Positions 1 through 8,935 of a DNA stretch of 64,000 nucleotides are shown piece by piece (the stretch's first letter is position 1; the number at the start of each line of letters is the position of its first letter). This DNA is from CAWDJT01 sp963828705. Its GTDB lineage: Bacteria > Desulfobacterota > Syntrophobacteria > Syntrophobacterales > Syntrophobacteraceae. Where the stretch lies: positions 1-64,000 of the forward strand of contig CAWHGA010000049.1 of the NCBI GenBank assembly GCA_963828705.1. The letters are read 5' to 3'. The translations under genes and the position numbers were made by a program. Under the pieces are notes generated by a model. It did no database searches. It was not told where the DNA came from and was given only the letters and a program-made list of their open reading frames with translations.

Positions 1-8
1 CAAAGCCA

Positions 9-146
9 TCAGTTCGGTCCTCCTAGGCCATACATCTTGGCTTCCATCCTGTCCTGGTGACCGGCGCGATCAGCCGAAAGCAAACCGATGAACATATCTG
101 GCCGTAATCCCTCGACAGCCCCAGTAGTCTGAATATCAATATACAT
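9..146 (-). CDS. short hypothetical ORF at left edge
   Basis: A 46-codon frame runs from ATG at 146 to TGA at 9-11. The product contains GLRPDMFIGLLSADRAGHQ and matches no family I know. Its stop overlaps (TGATG) an ATG at 7-9 that has AGGAGG nine bases upstream, so another minus-strand gene probably starts there and leaves the window. The protein-like composition and the coupled start argue for a real gene, but the length is small and it may be only the tail of a frameshifted gene. Confidence 0.3.
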   Translation of the reverse strand: MYIDIQTTGAVEGLRPDMFIGLLSADRAGHQDRMEAKMYGLGGPN

Positions 147-818
147 CAATATACACTCTCACGGCGGCTCTTCATGACAGCCTCTAGTCATTGTCTACTA
201 ACGGAATGTTACAAAACAAAACAGGCCAGCAAGAACTCAGAGTGTTCAAATTACTTCGTGACAGTCCCTAACCCGCTGCAAATCATATAGCAAGCACAAA
301 CCATCTGTTAGCATCCCCAAACCCCTGCCTCGGGAAAGCCATGCGGTTGCCATCCGTTTGTCCGAAGGTATCGACGAGCGAAAACATTACCAATTCCCAA
401 GTGGGCCTTGATCATCGCGTCATTGTATTCGGAAAGTAATATACTCAGTAGGCCAGTTTTTTGCCCAATAGTCATTCACCTCCCACGCGCCAGGACACCG
501 TTTTCCGGTGGAGGGAGGAAATGAGTGCATGAATTACTAATTCCCGGCCCTCCATTGTAAGCCACTTTACGAAGCCTCGGGGAATTGCCGAAGCGTCAAT
601 AGCTCCATCCGTTTTCTCGCAACGCTCCCCCAAGACCGGCCTGAGCCATTCCACCCTTGACATGTCGAAGCCTCATTAGGTAGCTGATCTTAAATGATTT
701 CCGGGTGATAGAGATCGCCCCCGACATCGTCGTTGAAACGCCAGATTCTGGTTCATCATCAATAATGCTGGGATCACTGGCCAAGCTGGTGCAGATGCCA
801 CTCACCGGAGGTCAAAAC
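147..818. other. no gene recognised
   Basis: This stretch is fairly AT-rich with many stops in all frames. The short frames at 472-663 and 596-805 on the minus strand have no recognisable motif and no good ribosome binding site. I see no tRNA, no clear terminator and no repeat. It presumably carries the promoter of the gene that starts at 819. Confidence 0.4.
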
Positions 819-1446
819 ATGAAGAAAACTCTGTGTTTTATGGTCGTCACAGCTTGTCTGTTGTCCGGCTTTCCAGCTTATGCTGAAGGCCCTCATAAGA
901 TGGCTGGTTTTGCTCTGGGTACCAACATCAGCCAATACCAGATGTGGTCCGAATGGATTCCGCCATTCCCATTCGCCACATGGAATACATGACGGAAGTA
1001 GAACCAATAAGATCCAGGGGTTCAAAAACGGCTACGTCGTCTATGGCACCTGCGCTGAACCCGGCCGCATTGTGAAGCTCAAATTCAAATACGAAATCCC
1101 CGAGCGCTGGTTCTTTGATGAACTGCTGGAACGCTTCAAAAAGAAGTTCGGGCAACCGTCGGAATGGAAAGGCGATCCGTTCCAGACCCTCATCGCCTGG
1201 AAGTGGTCGCTCAAGGACTCTCAACGCAATGCCATTTCGATGATCCTGCAGCATTACAGCGGCGATGATGAGGAGTTTTCCCGCGGCAATTCCTTGCGAC
1301 TCACTATCAGGAGTTTCATCGACCAAGAGAGTCGCTGTTACGAACAAAAATATCCGGAACCACCAGATGAAGCCAATGCCACACCGGTCAAGCTCAGGCC
1401 TGAGGACAAGAACCGTATTGACTTCGGGCATTTCATCCCGGAATGA
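819..1446 (+). pseudogene. small secreted protein, double frameshift
   Basis: The product starts with a clear signal peptide (MKKTLCFMVVTACLLSGFPAYA, cut after AYA), preceded by CGGAGG at 806-811. After LGTNISQYQ the reading moves to a second frame (DVVRMDSAIPIRHMEYMTEVEP) near 941, then to a third near 1009 (IQGFKNGYVVYGTC) and runs on to 1446. Each shift is mended by adding one base, giving a continuous exported protein of about 208 residues with a charged C-terminal half. I do not recognise the family. Two compensating deletions in one small gene could be true decay or sequencing error; the coding pattern is intact between them, which favours error. Confidence 0.6.
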
Positions 1447-1540
1447 AACCGGGCCGCAACCAAGGCGATGGCGATGAACGTCTACCATGTCTTTCCGGCT
1501 AAGGCCCTTGCATGCGGTGATCGGTGCATCGGTACGACGA

Positions 1541-1574
1541 ACAAAAAGGGGTTAGCTCTGCTTGAGCTAACCCC
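1541..1574 (-). terminator. rho-independent terminator, displaced from tRNA-Val
   Basis: A perfect 11-bp stem (GGGGTTAGCTC at 1548-1558 with GAGCTAACCCC at 1564-1574) has a 5-base loop. Read on the minus strand it is followed by TTTTTGT. It lies just beyond the left copy of the tRNA 3' end, so it was probably the terminator of tRNA-Val before the island separated the two. Confidence 0.75.
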
Positions 1575-1611
1575 TTGCTTTCCTTGGTGGGCGGAAGAGG
1601 ATTCGAACCTC
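1562..1611. repeat. left attachment-site repeat (tRNA-Val 3' end copy)
   Basis: These 50 bases match 4502-4551 at 48 positions (differences at 1578 and 1584), at an offset of exactly 2940. The last 27 bases are identical and equal the T-arm, acceptor strand and CCA end of tRNA-Val. The rest of the tRNA is missing here, which is what the far junction of an integrated element looks like. Confidence 0.85.
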
Positions 1612-1841
1612 AGTCTCCCACATAACACGATGAATTTGCATTGGAAACTGTCATGCCTGTGGTAACTGTAACGGAAAAGCCACAAGAAATTTCTAAGGAG
1701 ATATTCCTATCTATGGCGATGTTCTGGCATCTGCAGAATCAATAAGGAAGTTGATGGGGATAAAAGGGATTCGTCTTCTGCTCTCCTATTGGGATGAACC
1801 GCAGGATGGAGATCGTGCCTGCCATAGAAGGAATCATAGCT

Positions 1842-2837
1842 ATGAAAAAGATTCAACTGGGGGGAATCAAGATCCTCGAGGGGCTTTCTCGTATAGGGTC
1901 GTCTTGCGACAGCGGTGAGAACGAGTTGACGGGCATCTGCTATCGATTGGGCGCGGAACGAATCAATCTTGCTCTGCTGACTCACATAGCGGACGACGGA
2001 AAGGGAAAGTCCTCAACCGCCCTGTGCACTCAAAACGCCAACGCCTCTACCGGTTACTCTCTGGTCGGATTGGAGTCCGGCAGTCTTGTCCAACTCCAAC
2101 ATGACGTCAGTATCCTATCCATCTTTCATCACGACCGGAGGCCTCTCATAACCGGGGCGCTCCTTGAACTCCTTGCACGGGAAGGTATGAACCCTATTGG
2201 GATTGCAAGCTCTCCTGCGGCCATATCGGTCCTGACCCCATCGGCTGACACGAAGAGAATGATCGATGGCCTCTTCCGGGTCTTCGAGTTCCCCGACTAT
2301 CGATCCCCTCTCGAGTGGCATGCAGCTTACATCGGTAAAGAGCAGATGTTCAGGGATGTCGTGGGCTCCTATGAAGAGCAGGATATCAAGGTGTACGCCA
2401 TCCTGGACCAACCGGACCTTGACCTATGGACCCTCCTCCTGAGTCCGAAATGGATGGAGCAGATGGGGACGGCACTAAAGGAGTTGGACGATCTGGACAT
2501 GAAAATGCCCTTCTTCGTCTGCCACTCCGACCAGCAGCAAGATTTGATACTGGGCCTCTGCTTTTCAGGCTCCCACCGCAAAGACATACAAAGGGTCCTC
2601 GATGAGCGTGTGCCTTATGCCACATCTTCATCGAACGACGCAGCGGCGGTTTTTCTTCACGGTCCCCATTTTGGAGACCGCCACCGGATCGCAAACGCCC
2701 TCACGAGCAGCCTGCAGGCGGCTGGAATAAAGCCTTTGGCCCTGAGCTGCACCGTTCATTCCATTTCGGTAATCCTCAAGTCTCAAGACCTTCAGCCTGG
2801 AGTGAAGGCCATTTCAACGCGATTTCACGTGCCTTAG
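1842..2837 (+). CDS. ACT-domain protein (aspartokinase regulatory-like)
   Basis: The product is about 331 residues from ATG 1842, which has GAAGGA nine bases upstream; an ATG at 1794 is possible but adds only an unremarkable 16-residue leader. Blocks such as DVSILSIFHHDRRPLITGALLELLAREGMNPIGIASSPAAISVL, here quoted by segments DVSILSIF and GIASSPAAISVL, and AVFLHGPHFGDRHRIANAL have the ACT-domain plan: strand, helix with a Gly turn, then ISVL. At least two ACT repeats are visible, as at the C-terminus of aspartate kinases, but there is no kinase domain. Role: probably binding a small ligand such as an amino acid. It is island cargo, so a link to core amino-acid metabolism is not assured. Confidence 0.6.
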   Translation: MKKIQLGGIKILEGLSRIGSSCDSGENELTGICYRLGAERINLALLTHIADDGKGKSSTALCTQNANASTGYSLVGLESGSLVQLQHDVSILSIFHHDRRPLITGALLELLAREGMNPIGIASSPAAISVLTPSADTKRMIDGLFRVFEFPDYRSPLEWHAAYIGKEQMFRDVVGSYEEQDIKVYAILDQPDLDLWTLLLSPKWMEQMGTALKELDDLDMKMPFFVCHSDQQQDLILGLCFSGSHRKDIQRVLDERVPYATSSSNDAAAVFLHGPHFGDRHRIANALTSSLQAAGIKPLALSCTVHSISVILKSQDLQPGVKAISTRFHVP

Positions 2838-2936
2838 ACAACCCGGAGCAGTGGGTGCATTTGAACAGAAACATGCGCGCACTCTATCGGAAACTCCTTG
2901 TATACCGGAAGCACCTTGCAAGGACCTTACGCCTAA

Positions 2937-3047
2937 AATATATGTAACCGAATACGCCCTGCCATCAGAGACGGACAGGTGATCGAAGTGGACGGAACCG
3001 CCGGAAGGGTCCGGATGGTTTCACAGAATCACAACATGCGGCTTTGA
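2937..3047 (+). pseudogene. remnant of PEP-utilising enzyme mobile domain
   Basis: An open stretch after an in-frame TAA at 2934 encodes NRIRPAIRDGQVIEVDG followed by TAGRVRMV and a TGA at 3045. The core DGQ-x-I-x-VDG-x-x-G-x-V is the usual C-terminal end of the PEP-utilising (PpsA/PpdK-type) domain. No upstream part of the gene is present. It is a fossil from an earlier and longer island. Confidence 0.45.
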
Positions 3048-3080
3048 AACGCCGAAAATTTTATCACAAAGGAATGCCTC

Positions 3081-4290
3081 ATGAGAAAAACAGATGCGAA
3101 CAGCCTTGCCGCTGTTGAATTTCAGCTTCACTGGAAAAGCGATCACGGAACGCACACGGACTGTTTTTTTGCCGAAAAAGTCAATTTCTGGCGGGATATT
3201 TTCCCCAAACCGCTGCTTGAGAAACTGATGGACCGATATGTCGGCGACTGTGTGGAACAGTCGTTTGGGGCCGGTGAAATCCTCCCCGGTCCCGATCCTT
3301 CAAAACGGTTTCGCATCAGGCACTCACAGTTTGAAGGAAATTTTCGGACAGGGACGATTGTTCATCCGCGTCAGGGACGGTTTTATCCCAAAGGCATCCT
3401 GAAGGACATCGCGAATGTGTTCAGAGCCAACATCGAACCCTTCCGATGCGCTGAGGTAACGGATTCCGGGATTCTCGTTGATTTCAGCCATCCGCTTTCC
3501 GGAAAAGAACTGCATGTCAAAGCCTCTGTCCGGGACATAATGACCAGGACAGCGGGAAAGGGCGGAACCAGCAACGACTGGATGGAAATCCTTACCGCGG
3601 GTCCGGGAATGCAGGTTCGGTGGAACGGGCAGCCGACGGATTTTTTTTCAGACAATCCGTTTGCGCGGGCAGACGAACAGCCTGACGGAGAGTTCTACGA
3701 AAAGCCCAGATTTGTGAACCACCTTGATGACACAGCCATTGCAGCCGTTTCCGGTCTGTATGGACGGATGCTTCACGACGGAGACCGGGTGCTGGATTTG
3801 ATGAGCAGTTGGACATCCCATCTTCCTTCCCGGCTGACGCTCAAAAACGTAACCGGGCTGGGGCTGAATCCCGAAGAACTGAAAAAAAATGAACGATTGA
3901 CCCATGCGGTGATTCACGACCTGAATGAAAATCCCGGTTCTGCCGTTTGATGACGCGTCCTTTGACGCCGTGATCTGCACGGTGTCTGTGGAATATCTGA
4001 CGCAGCCGGTGGCGGTGTTTAAGGATGTGGGACGAATCCTCAGACCCGGCGGCTGTTTTGTCGCAACCTTTTCCAACCGGTGGTTCCCGCCCAAAGCGGT
4101 AAATGTCTGGCAGCAGATTCACGAATTTGAGCGCATGGGTCTGGTGTCCGAATATTTTCTGCTGTCCGGACAGTTTAGGGATATAGGCACGTATTCTGTC
4201 CGGGGACTGCCGAGACCCGAAGGCGACAAATATTACGGAGAACTGTCGGTTTCCGATCCGGTTTACGGGGTCTGGGCATACCGACGATGA
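3081..4290 (+). CDS. FKBP-like / class I SAM methyltransferase, frameshift
   Basis: The N-terminal part (to about residue 155) resembles an FKBP/SlyD-type fold: VDFSHPLSGKELHVKASV matches the NHPLAGK strand of SlyD-like proteins. The C-terminal part is a class I methyltransferase: GDRVLDLMSSWTSHLP (motif I region), LPFDDASFDAVICTVSVEYL (motif II) and VGRILRPGG (motif III). The frame breaks near 3935: removing one base from CCCGG joins HDLNENP to VLPFDDASF, giving about 402 residues. Methyltransferases with the VLDLMSSWTSHLP signature form a recognisable family; the substrate is unknown. The stop at 4288-4290 overlaps the start of the integrase fragment frame. It is the main intact cargo of the tRNA-Val island. 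Confidence 0.65.
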
Positions 4291-4505
4291 ATGAAATGAA
4301 CAAAGAACATTGGTTTGATATTGTTGCAGATATCAAGTACATCCAAACGCAGATAGGCTATTCAAGCCCGATGGTGACGTTGAACGTGTATTCGCATTTG
4401 ATGGAAAAGCGGAATCCGAAGGCGGCAAACCGTTTGGAAGGGGCTATTTTGGGGAACCGGTCACAAAATGGTCACACCAACGACGAAGGGGTTAACCCAT
4501 TTTGA
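4287..4505 (+). pseudogene. tyrosine integrase C-terminal fragment
   Basis: IQTQIGYSSPMVTLNVYSHL is the end of a phage-type tyrosine recombinase: the (L/I)GHSS-x-x-T-x-x-x-Y-x-H pattern with the catalytic Tyr in NVYSHL. The usual His of LGHSS is Tyr here (IGYSS). The Arg, Lys and HxxR parts of the active site are absent, so this is only the last ~70 codons of a gene of about 400. It reads towards the tRNA it probably used as attB. Confidence 0.75.
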
Positions 4506-4551
4506 GCTAACCCCTTGATTTCCCTGGTGGGCGGAAGAGGATTCGAACCTC
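4502..4551. repeat. right attachment-site repeat inside tRNA-Val
   Basis: This is the partner of 1562-1611. Positions 4525-4551 belong to the intact tRNA gene, while 4502-4524 are the downstream flank, including half of the terminator stem (GAGCTAACCCC). Confidence 0.85.
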
Positions 4552-4600
4552 CGACTTCCACCGTGTGAGGATGGCACTCTCACCGCTGAGTTACCCGCCC
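4525..4600 (-). tRNA. tRNA-Val (anticodon CAC)
   Basis: The minus strand folds as a full cloverleaf: acceptor GGGCGGG with TCCGCCC, D-arm ACTC...GAGT, anticodon arm CCATC-CTCACAC-GGTGG with anticodon CAC (Val, GTG codon), T-arm GGAGG-TTCGAAT-CCTCT, discriminator A and an encoded CCA. It is the attachment target of the adjacent island. The downstream flank keeps a weaker hairpin (GGGGTTA...TAACCCC, about 4488-4515) that may still terminate it. Confidence 0.95.
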
Positions 4601-4648
4601 GTGATGGTTGGCATATAGCGCAAAACCCGAAACATGGCAACAGAAAAC

Positions 4649-6644
4649 TCATCCCAGCCAGGAGCGTGCAAGGCCCGTGGCAGCGGCACCTCTAGCCGGT
4701 TTCTGACCACCCTGGGTCGGTTTCTGGACACCCTGGGCCGGGTTTTGGCCACCGAGCATGCGGCGGCGCAGTCTCAGGTAATCGTCCTGGACCTCCTTGT
4801 TCTTCGGGTCAAGCTTGAGCAACTGATCGAGCTTCTTGACCGCCTCTGGAAACTTACTCAACTCCTCATAGAGGTTGGCCGCCTGACGCAGATGCTTCTT
4901 TTCCTTGGGCTGCAGACGGATGAGCTGCTCCAGTTCGGCCACGGCGGCCTTCTTGTTGCCAACCTTGAGCAACCCGTACAACAGGTATTGATGGACCTGG
5001 ACCGAGTCCGGCCGATTCTTTGCCACCTCTTTGAACAGATCCACCATGGCCCGATAGTCCTGTTTCTTGTCGTAGACGGCGAAAAGACTCTCCAGGTGGC
5101 TGGTCTGATCCGGCTGGAGCTGTGCCAGATGTTTCAGCACGTTCACCTCACCGTTGGCGTTTTTCTGCTTCCGATAAAGGTCCAGGAGGTGCTTGCGGGA
5201 TTCCAGGTCTTTGGGGTCTAGACTGGCCACCGCCTCGAACGATGCGGTGGCTTCGGGCCAGCTCTTGGCATCGTAATAAAGCACCCCAAGATTGAACTGG
5301 GCCACCTTGTTCTTGGGGTCCAGCTTCACCAGGCGCTGGTAGCAGCTCCGCAGGGCGGCTTTGTCTTGGCTCTTTTCCAGCAATGCGATCAAACGAAGCA
5401 GGACCTTCTCCTGATTGGGGTCTTCCTTGAGGATGGCTTCGTAGCTGGCCCGAGCCTGGTCCAGGGCACCCTGCTTCTCCTGGAGTTGCGCCAGCTCCAA
5501 CCGGCCCTTAAGGTCCTTAGGGTTCTTCTGCACATAGAGACCCATGGCCCTGGCGGAACGGGCATAATCCTTATTCTGCTGGTGGGCCACGGCGAGGTTG
5601 TAGTAGACGTTCTGATCCTGCACACCGCGCCGGATGGCTTCTTCATAAGCGGCCGCCGCCTTGCTCCAGTCTTTTTGCTGGGTGTAGAGCTCCGCCAGCA
5701 TCAACACCACGTTAGTCTGGAACTCCTTGGGAAACTGCCGCTGCTGGCGGGTGAGGAAATCGGCCACCAACTGCTTGTCACGCTGCCTGTGCAGATACTG
5801 CAGGAACTGCTTGAAGATTTCGGCATCAGTGGTGAGTTTGATCAAATCAAGGTAGGTGTTGAGCGCCGGTTCCAACTTGCTCTGTTGCTGGTAGGCCTTG
5901 AGCAGATTTTCCAGGACTTCGCGGGATTTACCTTTCTGAGCGATCTCTTCGTAGAGTTCGGCAGCCTGGGCGTATTTCTTACTCTCCAGAAAAGCTGCCG
6001 CCAGTTGAGTCTTGACCAGTACATTGCCGACGTTTTCGGCCAGAGCCTTCTGCAGGTAATTGATCCGCTGTTCGGGATCGGAAATGGCGTGAGCCTTTTG
6101 CAGCCAATCCCGTGCGTCCAACTGCACCACTCCGAACACCTTGCCCAGTGGGACATCCCGCCACAACACCTGAAGTTCGAATTCCTTCGGTGTTTCAAAG
6201 GATTCGTTGGGCCAGAGGCCCCCCACAGCAGTTGCGCGTTTCTGAATGAGCCCGAGGGGCAGGTCCTTCCCCACCACCCGTGTGCCCCAACGGATCAAGC
6301 CGTCGGTGGTCCATTCCAGTAGCTGCAGGGTATCTCGAGGGTTTAGAACCAGGCGTGCATTGTCCTCCAGGGTGATCTTCTGCCCGTTGTGTAGTAGTTG
6401 AACCGTCTGAAGCTTCTTGGGGAACGGCAGGTAGCGGGCCAGCGAGCCACCCGACAAGCATCCCAGCCCCGAAAAGCAATCCGGTCACACCGGCGATCAC
6501 CACCAATACCAGCAGAAGAAGCCGCAGCCATCGGCTACCACCGCCTTTCCCCTTCTGCGGGCCGGTTGGCCGAGCATACCTGGAATAGGGGTAGCGCGAA
6601 TGCCTCCCACTCGCCATGGAATCGTCATCAAAGTCTGGATTCAT
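4649..6644 (-). CDS. membrane-anchored TPR protein, frameshift near 6445
   Basis: From ATG 6644 the product has a short cytoplasmic head rich in Ser, Arg and Tyr, one transmembrane helix (LRLLLLVLVVIAGVTGLLFG), and then, after a frame change near 6436-6455 that joins MLVGWL to ARYLPFPKKLQTV, a long periplasmic-type region. About residues 170-620 are a run of roughly ten tetratricopeptide repeats with the W/Y-x-x-A-x-x-x-Y and LDPKN spacings. The C-terminus has a short QNPAQG/QKPTQG/QKPARG repeat. Role: probably a scaffold for protein contacts at the inner membrane; the partner is unknown. It overlaps the end of rluB by 17 bases and is the last gene of that operon. Confidence 0.75.
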
Positions 6645-7377
6645 CTTCTCCGCTCAATCCCACGGCCTGAAACAAAAGGCCGAGCTCCCGTTTGGTCAGA
6701 GGCCGATGCGAGCCAGGTTGCAGCGGCCCAAGGCGCAAGGGCCCGTAGGCAATCCGCTTAATCTTGAGCACCGGGTGCCCTACTGCTTCACACATCCGTT
6801 TGATTTGCCGGTTCCAACCCTGTCCCAGAACCATCCGCAACCAACAAGCTCTCGGCAGGGTGCGCAGCATCTCCACCTGGGCCGGGGCGGTAATGCCCTC
6901 TTCCAGTTTCACGCCGGAGCGCAGTTGATTCAGGGCCGCTTCGTCAGGCAACCCGGAAATCTTGACTTCATAGATCTTATGAACCCCATAGCGAGGATGC
7001 TGCAGGCGATTGGCCAATTCACCATCATTGGTCAGAACCAGCAAACCCTCTGCATCGTAGTCCAGCCGCCCCACCGGGAAGACCCGGATGCCTACCTTCG
7101 CCACGAAATCAGCAACGGTCCTTCGCCCTTGGGGATCGCGCAATGTTGTAACGCATTTCTTGGGTTTGTGAAAGACCAGGTAGGCCTTCTCGCCTCCAAA
7201 ACGCAGCAACTGCTGATCCACAACCACTTGATCGCGTTGCGGGTCCACCTGCACCCCAAGTGAAGTGACGAGTTCCCCGTTGACCCTCACTCGCCCCTCC
7301 AAAATCATCTGTTCGGCGGCCCGCCGAGACGCGATTCCGGCCTGAGCCATAGCCTTATGCAAACGCAGTGTCGTCAT
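6628..7377 (-). CDS. rluB: 23S rRNA pseudouridine synthase RluB/RsuA family
   Basis: This is a 249-residue pseudouridine synthase. Residues 3-60 are an S4 RNA-binding domain (RLHKAMAQAGIASRRAAEQ). The catalytic Asp lies in VGRLDYDAEGLLVLTNDG, and WNRQIKRMCEAVGHPV is the conserved C-terminal family motif. By family it converts a uridine of 23S rRNA to pseudouridine (position 2605 in E. coli for RluB); RsuA/RluE/RluF specificity cannot be excluded from sequence alone. It overlaps scpB by ATGA (7374-7377), so the two are translationally coupled; the scpA-scpB-rluB order is common in bacteria. Confidence 0.9.
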   Translation of the reverse strand: MTTLRLHKAMAQAGIASRRAAEQMILEGRVRVNGELVTSLGVQVDPQRDQVVVDQQLLRFGGEKAYLVFHKPKKCVTTLRDPQGRRTVADFVAKVGIRVFPVGRLDYDAEGLLVLTNDGELANRLQHPRYGVHKIYEVKISGLPDEAALNQLRSGVKLEEGITAPAQVEMLRTLPRACWLRMVLGQGWNRQIKRMCEAVGHPVLKIKRIAYGPLRLGPLQPGSHRPLTKRELGLLFQAVGLSGEDESRL

Positions 7378-8015
7378 GGGGTGTTGGTGCCTTCTACCGA
7401 GGCAAACTCACCAATCCTTTTACCGGTCTCACCCAAGGGCGCATCCGCTCCGCGCGACTCCAAGTCGCTCCCATACGCCAGTTCCGCCTCTGCCAGCGCC
7501 TGCAGTTCCTCCTGGGTGGGCAAAGAACGCAGGTCCTTCAAACCAAAGACCTCCAGAAACACCGCCGTGGTTCCGTAAAGCATAGGACGCCCGGCGATGT
7601 CCTTGCGGCCGAGCATCTGAATGAGCCCTTTTTCCAGCAACTGCCGAAGCACCCCGGAGACATCCACCCCGCGGATAGCTTCGATTTCGGCGCGGATGAT
7701 GGGCTGTTTGTAGGCAATGACGGCAAGGGTTTCGAGGGCCGCCTGACTGAGGCGCTGCGGACTGGCGGGACGAGTCTGCGCAATCCAGGAGGCATACTCG
7801 GAACGGGTCCGCAATTGATACGCCCCGGCAACCTCGGCCACAAACAACCCGTGGCCGCCTTGATCGTAGCGGCGGCAAAGCTCTTCCAGGGCTTCCTGCC
7901 ATTCCTGCCGTGTTTGATTGGGGAAAAGCTCGGCAACCCGGCTCAACGACAGGGGTTTTTCCGCAGTCAACAGCAGACATTCAAGCACTGCTGCCAGGTG
8001 AGATAAGGGCTGCAT
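7374..8015 (-). CDS. scpB: segregation and condensation protein B
   Basis: ScpB is a winged-helix partner of ScpA and SMC in chromosome condensation. The family motif ALETLAVIAYKQPIIRAEIE and the following GVDVSGVLRQLLEKGLI are intact, as is GRPMLYGTT. I chose ATG 8015, which has AAGGA five bases upstream; the open frame extends up to 8084 with further ATGs at 8027 and 8084. The length of about 213 residues is normal. It lies between scpA and rluB on the same strand. Confidence 0.9.
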   Translation of the reverse strand: MQPLSHLAAVLECLLLTAEKPLSLSRVAELFPNQTRQEWQEALEELCRRYDQGGHGLFVAEVAGAYQLRTRSEYASWIAQTRPASPQRLSQAALETLAVIAYKQPIIRAEIEAIRGVDVSGVLRQLLEKGLIQMLGRKDIAGRPMLYGTTAVFLEVFGLKDLRSLPTQEELQALAEAELAYGSDLESRGADAPLGETGKRIGEFASVEGTNTP

Positions 8016-8161
8016 CAGATCCTTCATCCCGGCCGACCCCCGGTGACCATGGTTCGCTCCGCCAAGGAATTCCCCCGCAACCAATGCGAGTCAGTGTCCA
8101 TCCGGAGACCATTACATTCAGGGCGGAAGTCCTTACCCCTGGGAAAGATAGCTTTGGGCTG

Positions 8162-8935
8162 CTATGAACCATCGGCACCCACCAGCGCAATCCACAGGTG
8201 CCCCCCGTGGGGCTCCTGCCAGGCCTGTACCACACGGCTGCGGATCATTTCCAGCAGGGCCAGGAAGGTGACCACCAACAACCGCCGCTCCCCCGTCTGT
8301 CGACAGAGGTCCAGGAACCGTCGCTGGCCGGTGTTTTTCAGGGAAACCAGCAGTTCCTGAATCCGATCCGTTACCAACAACCGCTCCTCGGTGATCTGGT
8401 AACTCTGCAGTTGCGCGCTGCGCTTGCGAAGGCGCCAATAGGCACGGAGCAGTTCGTAGAGGTCGGCTTCAATCAGCCGCGGTTCGGGCGGCAGTTCACC
8501 CAGAACTTCGTTCACCAATTCCTTGGGTTGATTATAGCGAAATTGGTCCACACCCAACAGCGGGCACTTTCTCAGAAACCGAGCGGCCTGCTGGATGGCG
8601 GCGTAGATCAGGAGGGGCCGAACTACCTTCAACCGTGGGTCTTCTTCGCCATCGTCCTCGTCGTCCTCAGAGCGAGGGATAAGCAGGCGCGACTTGATAT
8701 AGGCCAAGGTTGCCGCCATCTCCAGGAACTGGCCAGCGGTTTCCAGGTTGAGCGACCGCATTTGTTCCAGACTCCGAAGGTAGTCCTCGGTGATCCGGGC
8801 AATGGGAATGTCGTAAATATTGAGCCGGTTCTTTTTGATCAGGTAGAGCAACAGGTCGAGGGGCCCTTCGAAGGCGGGCAGACTGACCTGTAAGGCGCCT
8901 TCAAGGTCTCCTGTCCCCGCCGTGTTTTCAACCAT
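8162..8935 (-). CDS. scpA: segregation and condensation protein A
   Basis: ScpA is the kleisin that bridges SMC heads. The N-terminal SMC-neck contact FEGPLDLLLYLIKKNRLNI and the IARITEDYLRSLEQM helix are typical, as is LEMAATLAYIKSRLLIP. An acidic EDDEDDGEEDP stretch follows. The C-terminal winged helix (LVVTFLALLEMIRSRVVQAW) closes the protein at 257 residues, a normal length. The start ATG at 8933-8935 overlaps the end of trpS by eight bases, so expression is coupled to it. Confidence 0.92.
   Translation of the reverse strand: MVENTAGTGDLEGALQVSLPAFEGPLDLLLYLIKKNRLNIYDIPIARITEDYLRSLEQMRSLNLETAGQFLEMAATLAYIKSRLLIPRSEDDEDDGEEDPRLKVVRPLLIYAAIQQAARFLRKCPLLGVDQFRYNQPKELVNEVLGELPPEPRLIEADLYELLRAYWRLRKRSAQLQSYQITEERLLVTDRIQELLVSLKNTGQRRFLDLCRQTGERRLLVVTFLALLEMIRSRVVQAWQEPHGGHLWIALVGADGS

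Larger units (their letters stand above)
1562..4551. mobile_element. degraded integrative island in tRNA-Val
   Basis: The segment is bounded by direct repeats of the tRNA-Val 3' end. It carries the last ~70 codons of a tyrosine integrase directly against the intact tRNA, the usual place for the integrase gene. Cargo: an ACT-domain protein (1842-2837), a PEP-utilising-enzyme remnant (2937-3047) and an FKBP-like/methyltransferase protein (3081-4290). At under 3 kb with the integrase truncated, it is a remnant left after internal deletion and can no longer excise unaided. Confidence 0.75.

Noticed and set aside
1587..1620. A second tRNA gene near 1590
   Set aside because: Only the T-arm and acceptor 3' strand are present; the D-arm and anticodon arm are missing, so it is an attachment-site copy.
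4634..5221. Long plus-strand frames across the TPR gene (4634-5221, 5366-6322)
   Set aside because: Leu/Val/Gln-rich antisense shadows of the minus-strand TPR coding region.
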